A DNA stretch of 50,787 nt from SYFY01 sp031385325 (GTDB lineage Bacteria; Pseudomonadota; Gammaproteobacteria; Pseudomonadales; Azotimanducaceae), in NCBI GenBank assembly GCA_031385325.1, contig JANNBJ010000024.1, forward strand, positions 1 through 50,787. Direction: 5' to 3'. Position numbers and translations under genes: made by a program. Below are positions 16,456 through 25,225 of the stretch, in pieces (position 1 is the first letter of the stretch; every line of letters begins with the position of its first letter). The notes under the pieces were generated by a model that saw only the letters and a list, made by a program, of their open reading frames with translations, was not told where the DNA came from and made no database searches.

Positions 16456-17159
16456 TGGCTTACACCTTCGCCGGTCTGACCCTGTTCGATCATCAGCCCC
16501 TTGTCCATGTGCAGCACACGCCCGGCATGACTCGCCGCCTTGGGATCGTGTGTCACCATGACGATGGTTTTGGCTAGATCGCGGTTCAGCAGCTCCAGCA
16601 GCGAGAGGATTTCATCGGCGGTCTTCCGGTCGAGACCACCGGTGGGCTCATCGCAGATCAGCAGTTGTGGGTCGCTGACAATGGCGCGGGCAATGGCCAC
16701 GCGTTGTTCTTGTCCACCGGAAAGTTCGGTCGGACGGTGTTTGGCTCGATCAAAGAGGCCGACGATGTCCAGTGCCGTGAGTGCTCGCCTCCGGATTTCG
16801 GCTGAACCCAGGCGAGTCAGCAGCAGCGGCAGCGCCACGTTCTGTTCTGCCGAAAGGGATGGCATCAGGTTGTAGGCTTGAAATACGAAGCCCACGAAGG
16901 CGGCTCGCCAAGCCGTCAATTGCCGATCGGCAAGCACCGCGATGTCCGCTCCATCCACGATCACGTGACCTTGATCCGGTCGATCGAGGCCGCCGATGAG
17001 ATTAAGCAGCGTGCTCTTGCCTGATCCGGATGGCCCCATGAAGGCCACAAACTCCTTCCGTGGTATCTGGACATTGAGCTCGTTCAGTACGCTGATCACG
17101 TGTGTCCCGCGCCGATAGCGCTTCACCACGTGTTGGACGTCGACCAGAATCTCAGTCAT
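16452..17159 (-). CDS. ABC transporter ATP-binding protein (LolD/MacB type)
   Basis: 235 residues. Walker A GPSGSGKST at 42-50, the Q-loop region FVFQAYNLMPSLSAEQNVALPL, signature LSGGQEQRVAIARA, Walker B LLICDEPTGGLD and a switch His in VMVTHDPKAA. The Q-loop neighbourhood is the typical LolD/MacB form. It energises the two permeases encoded directly after it. The gene starts 125 bp downstream of the AraC regulator's stop, so the exporter may be the target of that regulator; the spacer shows no clear promoter. Confidence 0.94.
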   Translation of the reverse strand: MTEILVDVQHVVKRYRRGTHVISVLNELNVQIPRKEFVAFMGPSGSGKSTLLNLIGGLDRPDQGHVIVDGADIAVLADRQLTAWRAAFVGFVFQAYNLMPSLSAEQNVALPLLLTRLGSAEIRRRALTALDIVGLFDRAKHRPTELSGGQEQRVAIARAIVSDPQLLICDEPTGGLDRKTADEILSLLELLNRDLAKTIVMVTHDPKAASHAGRVLHMDKGLMIEQGQTGEGVSQ

Positions 17160-17284
17160 CGCTTCACTCCAGACCTGTTACTCAGCCCCAGGGTGCGGGT
17201 CGACGAGTACCGTGTCTCGTCAAGTTGTGCAGGCTTTGGTCGATTTCAGGAATCGGTGAGAGATTTGATAAACCGGTGTGGGAT

Positions 17285-18454
17285 TTACGAGTGGATCCCA
17301 GCGTCGTCCTCATCGACTGCCCCGGTGCTACCGAGTCTGGACTGCCGATATGCGGATGGCGTGGTGTCCTTGAGTTCGCGAAAGGCGCGATTGAAGGGAT
17401 TGATGGACTGATAGCCAACGGACAAAGCGATCGTGAGGATCGGCAGTCTCCGTTGTGCCGGATCGGCCAGTGCCTGTGCAGCTTCTGCAATTCGATACTC
17501 GTTCAACATCTGGCTGAAATTGCGGTACCCCAGACGGGTGTTGATGAGGCGCCGCAATCGATATTCCGGAATCCGGATATGGGCGGCGAGGGCAGCGATG
17601 GATAGTCCCGCCTGCCGATAGATGCCTGCCCGCATGGCGGCCTCAAAGGCCGTGAAATCAGAGTCGGCGGTGACGGTCACTTCGGCGGTATCAGGTGTCG
17701 ATCCGGCAGCGTTCGCGACGCCAGCGGCAGACCGCGCTGTTCTTGTCATGACTTGGAGGTAGACCAGAGCCGCTGTATTCATGAGCGCGTTGAAGGCCTG
17801 GTAGCCTTCGTGCACGTAGAACATCAGGACATTGCCGGGATCGAGTACCAGCCGAGTCAGGAGCGTGTAGGTGACCAGGTTCACTGCAATCACCACCACT
17901 AACAGCGCACGCATCACCCGCCGTGGATCGATTAGGTCATCCCGCCAGTCCTTCAAAGTCCAGTAGAGCGCCACAGCGATGAACAACGCCTGCAAGGTGG
18001 CTGGCGTCACTTCGAACAACAGGTGCAACACACTGTTGTCATCTGTCATGACCGTGCCGCGACTGGGGTGTGTCGTGATACCAAGGAAGTACGGTAGAAG
18101 ATCTTCAAGACTGATTTGAATGGCCAGCAGCAACGCAACTAAACGGGGAAACCTGTCGTGTTGCTCTTTGAAGAGCAGGAAAGACAAGATCATGAACGCA
18201 GCAGGAACCGTGTTCATCAGTATCTGGAAGGCGACGATCAAGGGTTCAGGGGTCAGGAACTGAAAGGGCTCTGGTATCCAGCTTGCAAACATCGTTCGGC
18301 TGAACACGACAAAGGCCGCTGAGCAGACCGAGAAGAATGCGACCAGCCGTGCCGCGTTGTTACGGGGGAAAGCCACCAGCAGGTTCGTGCTCACCAGGAG
18401 CATGCTGAAGATGGCGATGCAGTCGATGGCATAGAGTGTGGCGTGCAAGTTCAT
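17285..18454 (-). CDS. Membrane-anchored AraC-family regulator
   Basis: 389 residues. The N-terminal ~220 residues hold about six to seven hydrophobic helices (from YAIDCIAIFSMLLVSTNLLVAF onward), and the C-terminal ~110 residues are an AraC DNA-binding domain with both helix-turn-helix parts: AALAAHIRIPEYRLRRLINTRLGY and ILTIALSVGYQSINPFNRAFRE...TPSAYR. Such regulators sense a signal at or in the membrane and bind DNA on the inner face. It is placed between the Rieske/ThuA genes upstream and the ABC exporter genes downstream, all on the same strand, so either could be its target. The start ATG at 18454 is 46 bp after the Rieske stop. Confidence 0.9.
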   Translation of the reverse strand: MNLHATLYAIDCIAIFSMLLVSTNLLVAFPRNNAARLVAFFSVCSAAFVVFSRTMFASWIPEPFQFLTPEPLIVAFQILMNTVPAAFMILSFLLFKEQHDRFPRLVALLLAIQISLEDLLPYFLGITTHPSRGTVMTDDNSVLHLLFEVTPATLQALFIAVALYWTLKDWRDDLIDPRRVMRALLVVVIAVNLVTYTLLTRLVLDPGNVLMFYVHEGYQAFNALMNTAALVYLQVMTRTARSAAGVANAAGSTPDTAEVTVTADSDFTAFEAAMRAGIYRQAGLSIAALAAHIRIPEYRLRRLINTRLGYRNFSQMLNEYRIAEAAQALADPAQRRLPILTIALSVGYQSINPFNRAFRELKDTTPSAYRQSRLGSTGAVDEDDAGIHS

Positions 18455-18500
18455 GAGTTTCTCGCAGTGCTCACGACATCAGGGTCGATCTACGCGCGAT

Positions 18501-19910
18501 CTAGGCGCGATAGAAGTCGGCCGCTAACAGGTTTCGTGTCGTCACTCGTCCATCGATGAAGTCGTCGATGGTCTGGTGAAAATGCCGCAGTCGGATCTCC
18601 TGCTCACTGAGGATCATCCCCTTGAACGAATCCGAAGCGACACCGGCCTGCATCGTTGCCATGTTTGAACCATCCTGCGCCAGAACGTTTGCCAGTACCG
18701 GATGGAAGGTGCCGTTGAAGGCTGCCGCATAATCCGCCGGACCGTCTTGCCCATGAATGCGGTGAGGCGGGCGTTCCGTCCGGGGAGCGCCAGGTGGCCT
18801 GCGAACGATGATGAAAAAATCGTAGTAACACTTGCCCGGATCAGTGGTGTGTGGACGGTAGCGGAACACGGCTCCGCCTTCCGGGGTTTGCGTAAAAGTG
18901 GTGTTCGGAAAAAACGTGTAGTGGTACTGGTGGACCAGTTGTTCATCATTCATCTGTCGATACGGCAGATAGGTTTTGTGCTCGATCGAGCGACGGTAGG
19001 CAATTTCTGTCAGGTGCATGTCTCTGGCGACTTCGGTCTGCGCTGGAGCTGCGTTGGTTTGACGCCTGGCCATCATGCCCTTGCGCAGCGGCGTCATGGT
19101 CTCACGATCGGTGACAAGTTCGCTCACCGTGCGATTGAAGTTCAGCATCCTCGAGTGGATGCCCCAGAGCTCGATGGGGATGTCGTGCCCCTCACCAAAC
19201 TGGATCATGTCCGGGTGCAGGGCTGCGAAGTGGTAACTTTCATTGAAAGCGTCCACGGCGTGTTTCCAGTTACCGGACCACTCGAAAGTCTGGTAGTCGA
19301 TGAGATCCCAGGTCTCGAACTCGTAGGTTTCCAGATGCGTGCCGATCTCGCCCAGGTACTCGCGCAGTGAGCAGCTCTCGTGATCCATGTTGAACCAGAG
19401 CCAACCACCCCACATCTCGACCTTGACTTCGGGCAACCCGAGTTCAGATGCAGGAACGCCATCTTTGAACTGTGGGAAGAACTCCGGTGCGGCAACTTGT
19501 TTCAGTGATCCATCGGTGTTCCATTGCCAACCGTGAAACGGGCAAGCAAAGGTATCAAGAACCCCGCTTTCTATCTGGCACAGCCGATTGCCACGATGCT
19601 GACAGACATTATAAAAACCGCGGATCTTGCCGTCTTCGCCGCGAACGAAGAGGAACGACTCCTTGCCGAGTTCGTGTACATGAAAAGAGCCGGGTTCTTC
19701 GAAATCATCGACTCGTGTGACCAGTTGCCAGGTTTTGGTCCAGATGGTCTGCCATTCCGACTGCATGAAATCGGCGGACAGATAACGTTGACCATCCAGT
19801 CGCTCAAGGCCAAGGCTCTTGTTTTTCTGACGTGGCAGGAACGGTGGCGCTTTGAACTGTCCAGTGCGCGGATTCGGACGACGCAGAAATTCATCTTCAA
19901 CCTTTCCCAT
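18501..19910 (-). CDS. Rieske oxygenase alpha subunit, system 2
   Basis: 469 residues. Rieske ligands C103-x-H105 (NVCQHRGNRLC) and C123-P-F-H126; mononuclear iron motif HAVDAFNESYHFAALHPD with H227 and H232. E224 takes the position of the usual bridging Asp, as in system 1. Residue identity with the system 1 enzyme is limited outside the motifs, so this is not a recent duplicate. No ferredoxin or reductase is encoded next to it; it may share the ferredoxin at 9718-10038. The ThuA-like gene lies 27 bp upstream and is probably in the same transcript. The substrate is unknown. Confidence 0.93.
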   Translation of the reverse strand: MGKVEDEFLRRPNPRTGQFKAPPFLPRQKNKSLGLERLDGQRYLSADFMQSEWQTIWTKTWQLVTRVDDFEEPGSFHVHELGKESFLFVRGEDGKIRGFYNVCQHRGNRLCQIESGVLDTFACPFHGWQWNTDGSLKQVAAPEFFPQFKDGVPASELGLPEVKVEMWGGWLWFNMDHESCSLREYLGEIGTHLETYEFETWDLIDYQTFEWSGNWKHAVDAFNESYHFAALHPDMIQFGEGHDIPIELWGIHSRMLNFNRTVSELVTDRETMTPLRKGMMARRQTNAAPAQTEVARDMHLTEIAYRRSIEHKTYLPYRQMNDEQLVHQYHYTFFPNTTFTQTPEGGAVFRYRPHTTDPGKCYYDFFIIVRRPPGAPRTERPPHRIHGQDGPADYAAAFNGTFHPVLANVLAQDGSNMATMQAGVASDSFKGMILSEQEIRLRHFHQTIDDFIDGRVTTRNLLAADFYRA

Positions 19911-19937
19911 GACGCGTCAGTCTCCTCACTGATTCTC

Positions 19938-20687
19938 TCAGTTGTTTTGGGCGATACCCCAACGAATGCTTCGGCGCAGCAGTTCGTAATACGTCGGATT
20001 CTGCCAGGCGCCGCGGTGCACTGGCACAACATCCGCCAGCGGCCGAAGGTCGTACTTGCCACAACAATGCCCGAGCGCGAGGTAGAGCACTTCGCCGGCG
20101 CCGTAGCGGTGGAGGTACATCTGCGGATGACTATCGCGGTCGGTCCCGAAGGCCGACTGCACATAGCCCGTCGATGGCTGGTTGTACGAGGCTTCCAGCA
20201 GCACGTGGGATTCGCCTTCGTAGGTACAGTAATAGGGTTCGTCTTCAACCTCGAAGTCCTCAAGGCCCGCCACCAGTGGATGCCCTGGATCGGTCACCCG
20301 TACGGTGAAGCGGGCGATGGCAGGGTGAGCGATGAACCGGCTCCCGAGCAGACTCATGAACAGCGGAGCGCGGTCCGGTGTGTCCGCTTTGCCGTTCACG
20401 AATTCGATGAGCGCGTTGGTTGCATGCAGCGCAAGCCAGCGGCCGCCTGTTTGCAGCCATGATTGCAGACCTTGCTGCTCCTCGAGCGTGGGCTGCAAGT
20501 CGCAGGTATAGGTGACGAGCAGGCTGCATTTTCCGATGGTCTCAAGGTCGGAAAAATCCGATGCGACGTGGACCCAGGCGTCTTCCTGTTCGGCGAGAAG
20601 CTTCAGCAGTTCAAGACGCGCGAAGTTGGTGTCGTGGTATTTAGCATTCACGACCAGGTAAATGTCGATCCGGGTATCGCCTGACAT
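19938..20687 (-). CDS. ThuA-like domain protein
   Basis: 249 residues with the glutamine-amidotransferase-like ThuA fold: an N-terminal beta-strand region (IYLVVNAKYHDTNFARLELLKLL), SLLVTYTCDLQPTLEEQQGLQSWLQTGGRWLALHATNA in the middle, a typical HPLVAGLEDFEVEDEPYY and the C-terminal GAGEVLYLALGHCCGKYD...RRSIRWGI. ThuA-type proteins were named for trehalose use in rhizobia; many act on sugars or are of unknown function. There is no signal peptide, so it is probably cytoplasmic. Its place just upstream of a Rieske oxygenase gene, same strand, suggests a shared catabolic job, by inference. Confidence 0.85.
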   Translation of the reverse strand: MSGDTRIDIYLVVNAKYHDTNFARLELLKLLAEQEDAWVHVASDFSDLETIGKCSLLVTYTCDLQPTLEEQQGLQSWLQTGGRWLALHATNALIEFVNGKADTPDRAPLFMSLLGSRFIAHPAIARFTVRVTDPGHPLVAGLEDFEVEDEPYYCTYEGESHVLLEASYNQPSTGYVQSAFGTDRDSHPQMYLHRYGAGEVLYLALGHCCGKYDLRPLADVVPVHRGAWQNPTYYELLRRSIRWGIAQNN

Positions 20688-20744
20688 CGATGCACCTCCC
20701 CATGTTTCGTCGGTCGCTCGGTCAGGGAGAAAGTAACAGGGTCT

Positions 20745-21464
20745 TCAGGCGGCGGCTACCCACTGAGCACGTTCTTCATCGCTCATATGGCGCAACTCCT
20801 TCCCGTACACCGCGTAGAAAATATACTCGGCGACATTCTTGGCATGGTCCCCGAAACGTTCCAGTGAGCGGGCGGCCCAGATCAATTGCAGCGCGCCGCC
20901 CGTGGCTTCCGGTTGCTCCGCGATGAACGATTGAAGATCGGCTGTGATCGCTTTGCATCGCTCGTCAATCAACCGGTCCTCCTGTTTGATTGCTGCGGCT
21001 GCTACCCCGTCGAAGGCCACGAACGCCGCAAGAGCTTTCTCGGAGAGCGCCAGCACGCTGGCACCTAGTGTTGCAATCGTGCTGCCAAATTGCCTCTGTG
21101 GTGCTCCGGATGATTCGAGGGCTGCCTTCGCAACACGTTTAGCCAGGTCGCCCATTCGCTCGATGTCCATCACGACCTTGATGACGGCGAAGACCAGACG
21201 CAGGTCACCGGCTGCTGGCTGACGCTGAACCAGCATGTCGCGGCACGCTTCGTCGAGTCCCAACTCGAGCTGATTGACTTCAGCATCGCGGGCGATCACC
21301 TGAACGGCGAGTTCACCATCGTTCAGTTCCAGCGCCTTGAGTGCATCACGGAGCTGGTCCAGCACCAGCCGGCCCATCGACTGGACCTGGCCGATGATCG
21401 CATCCAGTTCGGCATTGAACTGACCAGACAGATGACGGCGCAGATCATTCTTGTTCAGGGTCAT
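20745..21464 (-). CDS. phoU: Phosphate signalling protein PhoU
   Basis: 239 residues, the standard length, made of two repeated three-helix bundles with the metal-binding motifs: VIARDAEVNQLELGLDEACRDML and IKVVMDIERMGDLAKRVA in the first half, DRLIDERCKAI and ARSLERFGDHAKNVAEYIFY in the second. PhoU links the Pst transporter to the PhoR kinase and keeps the Pho regulon off when phosphate is ample. It is the last gene of the porin-pstSCAB-phoU series, 14 bp after pstB. Confidence 0.97.
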   Translation of the reverse strand: MTLNKNDLRRHLSGQFNAELDAIIGQVQSMGRLVLDQLRDALKALELNDGELAVQVIARDAEVNQLELGLDEACRDMLVQRQPAAGDLRLVFAVIKVVMDIERMGDLAKRVAKAALESSGAPQRQFGSTIATLGASVLALSEKALAAFVAFDGVAAAAIKQEDRLIDERCKAITADLQSFIAEQPEATGGALQLIWAARSLERFGDHAKNVAEYIFYAVYGKELRHMSDEERAQWVAAA

Positions 21465-21478
21465 CGAGGTACTCCGGA

Positions 21479-22321
21479 CTAGCCGTATCGGCCGGTAATG
21501 TAGTCTTCGGTCTGCTTTTTCGCGGGGTTCGTGAACACACCACGTGTTGCGCCAAACTCGATCAGTTCACCGAGGTACATGAATGCGGTGTAATCCGATA
21601 CCCGCGCTGCCTGTTGCATGTTGTGGGTAACGATGAGAATCGTGACCTTTTCCTTTAAACGATGAATCAGGTCCTCGATGTTGGCTGTCGCATTCGGATC
21701 CAGCGCGCTGGTTGGCTCATCGAACAGCAGAAGCTCGGGTTCCGTTGCGAGTGCCCTGGCGATGCACAGCCGCTGTTGCTGACCACCTGACAGGTTGAAG
21801 GCCATGTCCTCAAGGCGTTCCCGGACTTCATCCCAGATCGAGGCTTCGCGCAGTGCCTGCTCAACCCGATCGGCGATCTCCGAACGGTTCTTCTGGCCGC
21901 GCACGCGCAATCCGTAGGCAACGTTTTCAAAGATCGATTTGGGAAACGGATTCGGCTTCTGAAAGACCATGCCGATGCGCATCCGTACTTCAATGGGATC
22001 CACGCTGCGAGCGAGTATGTTGACACCATCGGGCTGGAACAGGATTTCACCGCCGTAACGGGTGTTGTCCTGCAGGTCGTGCATGCGATTGAAACACCGC
22101 AGGTAGGTGGACTTGCCACAGCCTGATGGGCCGATGAGAGCAGTCACGCGGGACTCGTCGATCCGCATGTTGATGTTCTTCAGCGCCTGGTTGTCGCCGT
22201 ACCAGAAATCCAGGCCCTTCACTTCGGCCTTGAGTGTGGTGCTTGGTGAAGTTGAGGCTGTGGTGGCCGCGTCTTTGTGCGCGATGCGGATGGACATATC
22301 CATATTGTTTTGCTCTACCAT
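21479..22321 (-). CDS. pstB: Phosphate ABC transporter ATP-binding protein PstB
   Basis: 280 residues. Walker A GPSGCGKST (64-72), the PstB-typical LRCFNRMHDL just after it, Q-loop GMVFQKPNPFPKSIFENVAYGLR, signature LSGGQQQRLCIARA, and LLLFDEPTSALDP. It drives phosphate uptake through PstCA. The first ATG overlaps the pstA end by 7 bp; an in-frame ATG at 22303 would avoid the overlap, and the first ~30 residues are an unusual poorly conserved extension, so the exact start is open. Confidence 0.97.
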   Translation of the reverse strand: MVEQNNMDMSIRIAHKDAATTASTSPSTTLKAEVKGLDFWYGDNQALKNINMRIDESRVTALIGPSGCGKSTYLRCFNRMHDLQDNTRYGGEILFQPDGVNILARSVDPIEVRMRIGMVFQKPNPFPKSIFENVAYGLRVRGQKNRSEIADRVEQALREASIWDEVRERLEDMAFNLSGGQQQRLCIARALATEPELLLFDEPTSALDPNATANIEDLIHRLKEKVTILIVTHNMQQAARVSDYTAFMYLGELIEFGATRGVFTNPAKKQTEDYITGRYG

Positions 22322-23232
22322 TTAATTCGCTTCCTGAAACGAATGCGTAACCAGATTGCCGTGCCGTTCATGACAAGTGTCATCACGACCAGGACGAGCC
22401 CTGCTGCTGCCGCATTCTCCTGGAAGGCGGCCTGTGGTCGCGACAGCCAGTTGAACATCTGGATCGGCATGACCGTGAAGGGGGATTCGAGCCATTCGAA
22501 GCTGATAAAGGGAAAGTCCCCGGTAATTGGCGATGCAGGCAGGAAGGCGATAAACGTCAGTGCACCGATGGTGATGATTGGCGCGGTTTCACCAATGGCC
22601 CGGGCAAGGCCGATGATGACGCCGGTGAGAATGCCGCCAGCCGAGTAGGGCAGGATGTGATCGCGCACGAGTTGCCAGCGTGTGGCGCCCACACCATAGG
22701 CGGCTTCACGGATGCTGACCGGAATCGCCCGAATGGCCTCGCGGGTCGACACGATGATGACGGGCAGAATCATGAGCGCGAGCGTCAGGCCTGCCGACAG
22801 AATGCTCTGTCCGAAATCCAGCATGTAGACAAAGACGCTGAGTGCGAGCAGGCCGTAAATGATGGACGGTACCCCGGCAAGGTTGGTGACATTGACCTCG
22901 ATCAGGTTGGTCACCCAGCCCCGGCGCGCATACTCCTCCAGGTAGATTCCGGCGCCGATCCCGAATGGAATCGCTGTCGCCGCAGTAATGAGCATGACGA
23001 GACTTGAACCGACGATGGCACTGAGGATGCCCGCCTGATGAGCGCGCCGCGAAGGAAAATTCTCAAAAAATGACCAGTTGAGCCGGTGTGCACCGTCCTG
23101 TATCAATCCGGCTAACAAGACTGCCAACGTCAGAATGCCGATCATCATGCAGATGAGACCGATGATGGCGAAGATTGCGTCCCGGCGTCGGCCGCGCAGG
23201 ACGAGTTGCCTTATAGCCTGGGTGTCTTGCAT
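22315..23232 (-). CDS. pstA: Phosphate ABC transporter permease PstA
   Basis: 305 residues, about six transmembrane helices. The permease EAA loop is readable as REAAYGVGATRWQLVRDHILPYSAGGILTGVIIGLARAIGETAPII, and LEEYARRGWVTNLIEVNVTNLAGVPSIIYGL is typical of PstA. With PstC it forms the membrane channel for phosphate. The ATG follows the pstC stop by one base (TGACATG), so the two are translationally coupled. Confidence 0.96.
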   Translation of the reverse strand: MQDTQAIRQLVLRGRRRDAIFAIIGLICMMIGILTLAVLLAGLIQDGAHRLNWSFFENFPSRRAHQAGILSAIVGSSLVMLITAATAIPFGIGAGIYLEEYARRGWVTNLIEVNVTNLAGVPSIIYGLLALSVFVYMLDFGQSILSAGLTLALMILPVIIVSTREAIRAIPVSIREAAYGVGATRWQLVRDHILPYSAGGILTGVIIGLARAIGETAPIITIGALTFIAFLPASPITGDFPFISFEWLESPFTVMPIQMFNWLSRPQAAFQENAAAAGLVLVVMTLVMNGTAIWLRIRFRKRIKW

Positions 23233-23233
23233 G

Positions 23234-24178
23234 TCAGTAGATCTCGCGGAATCGCATGCGAGCCAGGTGGCCCAGCACGTTGAACAACAGGGTCATCAGG
23301 ACCAGTACCAGCCCGACAGCAAAGATGCTCTGGTATTCGATGCTGCCGTGCGGGAGATCGCCGAGAGCGACCTGCACGATGAACGCGGTGATGGTGGCGC
23401 CCGGTTCGGTGGGATCCCAGGTGAAGTTGGGCTGCTGGCCGGCGGCCACGGCCACCACCATTGTTTCGCCGAATGCGCGAGAGATCCCGAGGATGTAGGC
23501 CGCGACGATGCCGGAGGTTGCAGCGGGAACCACCACCCGCAGGGAGGTCTGCAGCCGTGTGGCACCCATGGCGTACGACCCTTCGCGCATCTGCATGGGC
23601 ACGGACCGCATGGCATCTTCTGCCATGGATGTGATGTACGGAATGATCATGATGCCGATCACGAGCCCTGGCCCGAGCATGTTGAATCCCGGCAGGTCCG
23701 GCATGAACCACTGTAAGGCCGGGGTGACCATCAGCAACGCGAAGTATCCGTACACAACCGTGGGTACACCGGCCAGCAGTTCGAGCGTGGGTTTGACCGT
23801 TTCGCGCACGCGCACGGTTGCGAATTCGCTCAGATAGACCGCCGCGATGGTGCCGACCGGAACGGCGAACAGCAATGCGACGGTCGAAGTCACCAGGGTG
23901 CCCGCCAGTAGCGGCAGTACACCGTAGTGTTTGTCCGCGAACATGATGGTCCACTGGGTGTCGGTCAGAAAGTCGACGATCGAAACCTGATCGAAGAAGG
24001 AAGCGGATTCAAACAGCAGAATGCCGACGATCCCGACGGTTACGGCGACCGCTGTCATCGACACGGCGAACAGTATCGCCTCGATGAAACGTTCGCCGAT
24101 GTGCCGCGTTGGCTTGTAGGCAAAACGATTGTCGGAGCCCGGAGCGTCGGACAGCCGATTGATTGAATCCGCAGGCAT
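23234..24178 (-). CDS. pstC: Phosphate ABC transporter permease PstC
   Basis: 314 residues with a hydrophilic N-terminal stretch (about 1-28) and about six helices. Typical segments are FLTDTQWTIMFADKHYGVLPLLAGTLVTS, YLSEFATVRVRETVKPTLELLAGVPTVVYGYFAL and the permease loop REGSYAMGATRLQTSLRVVVPAATSGIVAAYILGISRAFGETM. It pairs with PstA. AAGGAACTGACC lies just before the ATG. It starts 23 bp after the pstS stop. Confidence 0.96.
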   Translation of the reverse strand: MPADSINRLSDAPGSDNRFAYKPTRHIGERFIEAILFAVSMTAVAVTVGIVGILLFESASFFDQVSIVDFLTDTQWTIMFADKHYGVLPLLAGTLVTSTVALLFAVPVGTIAAVYLSEFATVRVRETVKPTLELLAGVPTVVYGYFALLMVTPALQWFMPDLPGFNMLGPGLVIGIMIIPYITSMAEDAMRSVPMQMREGSYAMGATRLQTSLRVVVPAATSGIVAAYILGISRAFGETMVVAVAAGQQPNFTWDPTEPGATITAFIVQVALGDLPHGSIEYQSIFAVGLVLVLMTLLFNVLGHLARMRFREIY

Positions 24179-24201
24179 GGTCAGTTCCTTGTCCCGACAG
24201 C

Positions 24202-25197
24202 TTAGTGTGTACGCTCACGCACCAGCAATTCTTCAACCGAAAGGCCGATTTCTGCGTGGCCAGCAAAGCCGCTGCCCACTTTGCCAGCTTTCAGGTTTCC
24301 GCGCGCGAGTGCATAGGCTTTTGCCGGCAGTTCCACATAACCCACTTCCGCTGCCAGTGCCGGGCCTTCGGTCAGATAGAACTCCACAAACTCCTTGATT
24401 TCGGGGCGTGCCAGAGACTTTTCCTTCACATAGATGAAGAGCGGCCGCGACAGCGGTTGGTAGCTACCGTCATTCACCGTTTTGGCCGAAGGTAGAACAC
24501 CGGTGTTGCTGCCTGTGGCCACAATCGGGACAGCGCGCAGCTTGTCGGTGTTCTCTTCGTAATAGGCCATGCCGAAGTAACCCAGAGCACCCTTGTCGCG
24601 TGAAACGTACTGCACCGTGACGTTGTCGTCTTCGCTGGCCTGATAGTCACCTCGTGATGCTTTTGAACGACCCACGATCGCTTCTGTCCAGTAATCAAAG
24701 GTACCTGAGTCAGCCCCGGCGCCGGCCAGCTTGAGTGGCGTTGCGGGAAACGTCGAGCGCACTTGATTCCATTTCATGATTTTCTGCTGCGCGGCTGGCT
24801 CCCACATGAGCTTGAGTTCGGCAACGGTCAGCTTGTCAACGAAGGCGTTGGCCTTGCTGACCACAACAGTCAGTGCGTCATAGGCGATCGGCAGTTCGTA
24901 GTATTTGATGCCGGCCTGTGCACAAGCGATCATCTCTTCTTTCAGGATTGGCCGTGACGCATTGGTGATGTCGGTTTCACCGCGGCAGAAGCGCTTGAAG
25001 CCACCACCAGTGCCGGCGATACCGACCGTGACACGAGCGCCACCGAGTGTCGCCTGATATTCCTCTGCGACGGCCTCGGTGATCGGATAGACCGTGCTGG
25101 ACCCATCGACCTTGATCACTGCAGCGGCTTGTACGACAGGGACGAGTGCTGCGGCGGCCAGTGCAAAGCCGAGGGCGAATCGATTCATCTTTTTCAT
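24202..25197 (-). CDS. pstS: Phosphate-binding periplasmic protein PstS
   Basis: 331 residues from the ATG at 25197 (MKKMNRFALGFALAAAALVPVVQAAA), which gives a clear signal peptide cleaved near VQA and follows GGAGACACAAAG. The mature protein begins VIKVDGSSTVYPITEAVAEEY, the phosphate-binding loop of the PstS family, followed by GIAGTGGGFKRFCRGETDITNASRPI. It captures phosphate in the periplasm for PstCAB. It lies 28 bp after the porin gene, so porin and transporter are probably one transcript. Confidence 0.96.
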   Translation of the reverse strand: MKKMNRFALGFALAAAALVPVVQAAAVIKVDGSSTVYPITEAVAEEYQATLGGARVTVGIAGTGGGFKRFCRGETDITNASRPILKEEMIACAQAGIKYYELPIAYDALTVVVSKANAFVDKLTVAELKLMWEPAAQQKIMKWNQVRSTFPATPLKLAGAGADSGTFDYWTEAIVGRSKASRGDYQASEDDNVTVQYVSRDKGALGYFGMAYYEENTDKLRAVPIVATGSNTGVLPSAKTVNDGSYQPLSRPLFIYVKEKSLARPEIKEFVEFYLTEGPALAAEVGYVELPAKAYALARGNLKAGKVGSGFAGHAEIGLSVEELLVRERTH

Positions 25198-25225
25198 CTT
25201 TGTGTCTCCAGGACTGGAAGCTGAG

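Noticed and set aside
19524..20462. 312-residue plus-strand open frame
   Set aside because: Antisense to the Rieske oxygenase and ThuA-like genes, both supported by motifs.
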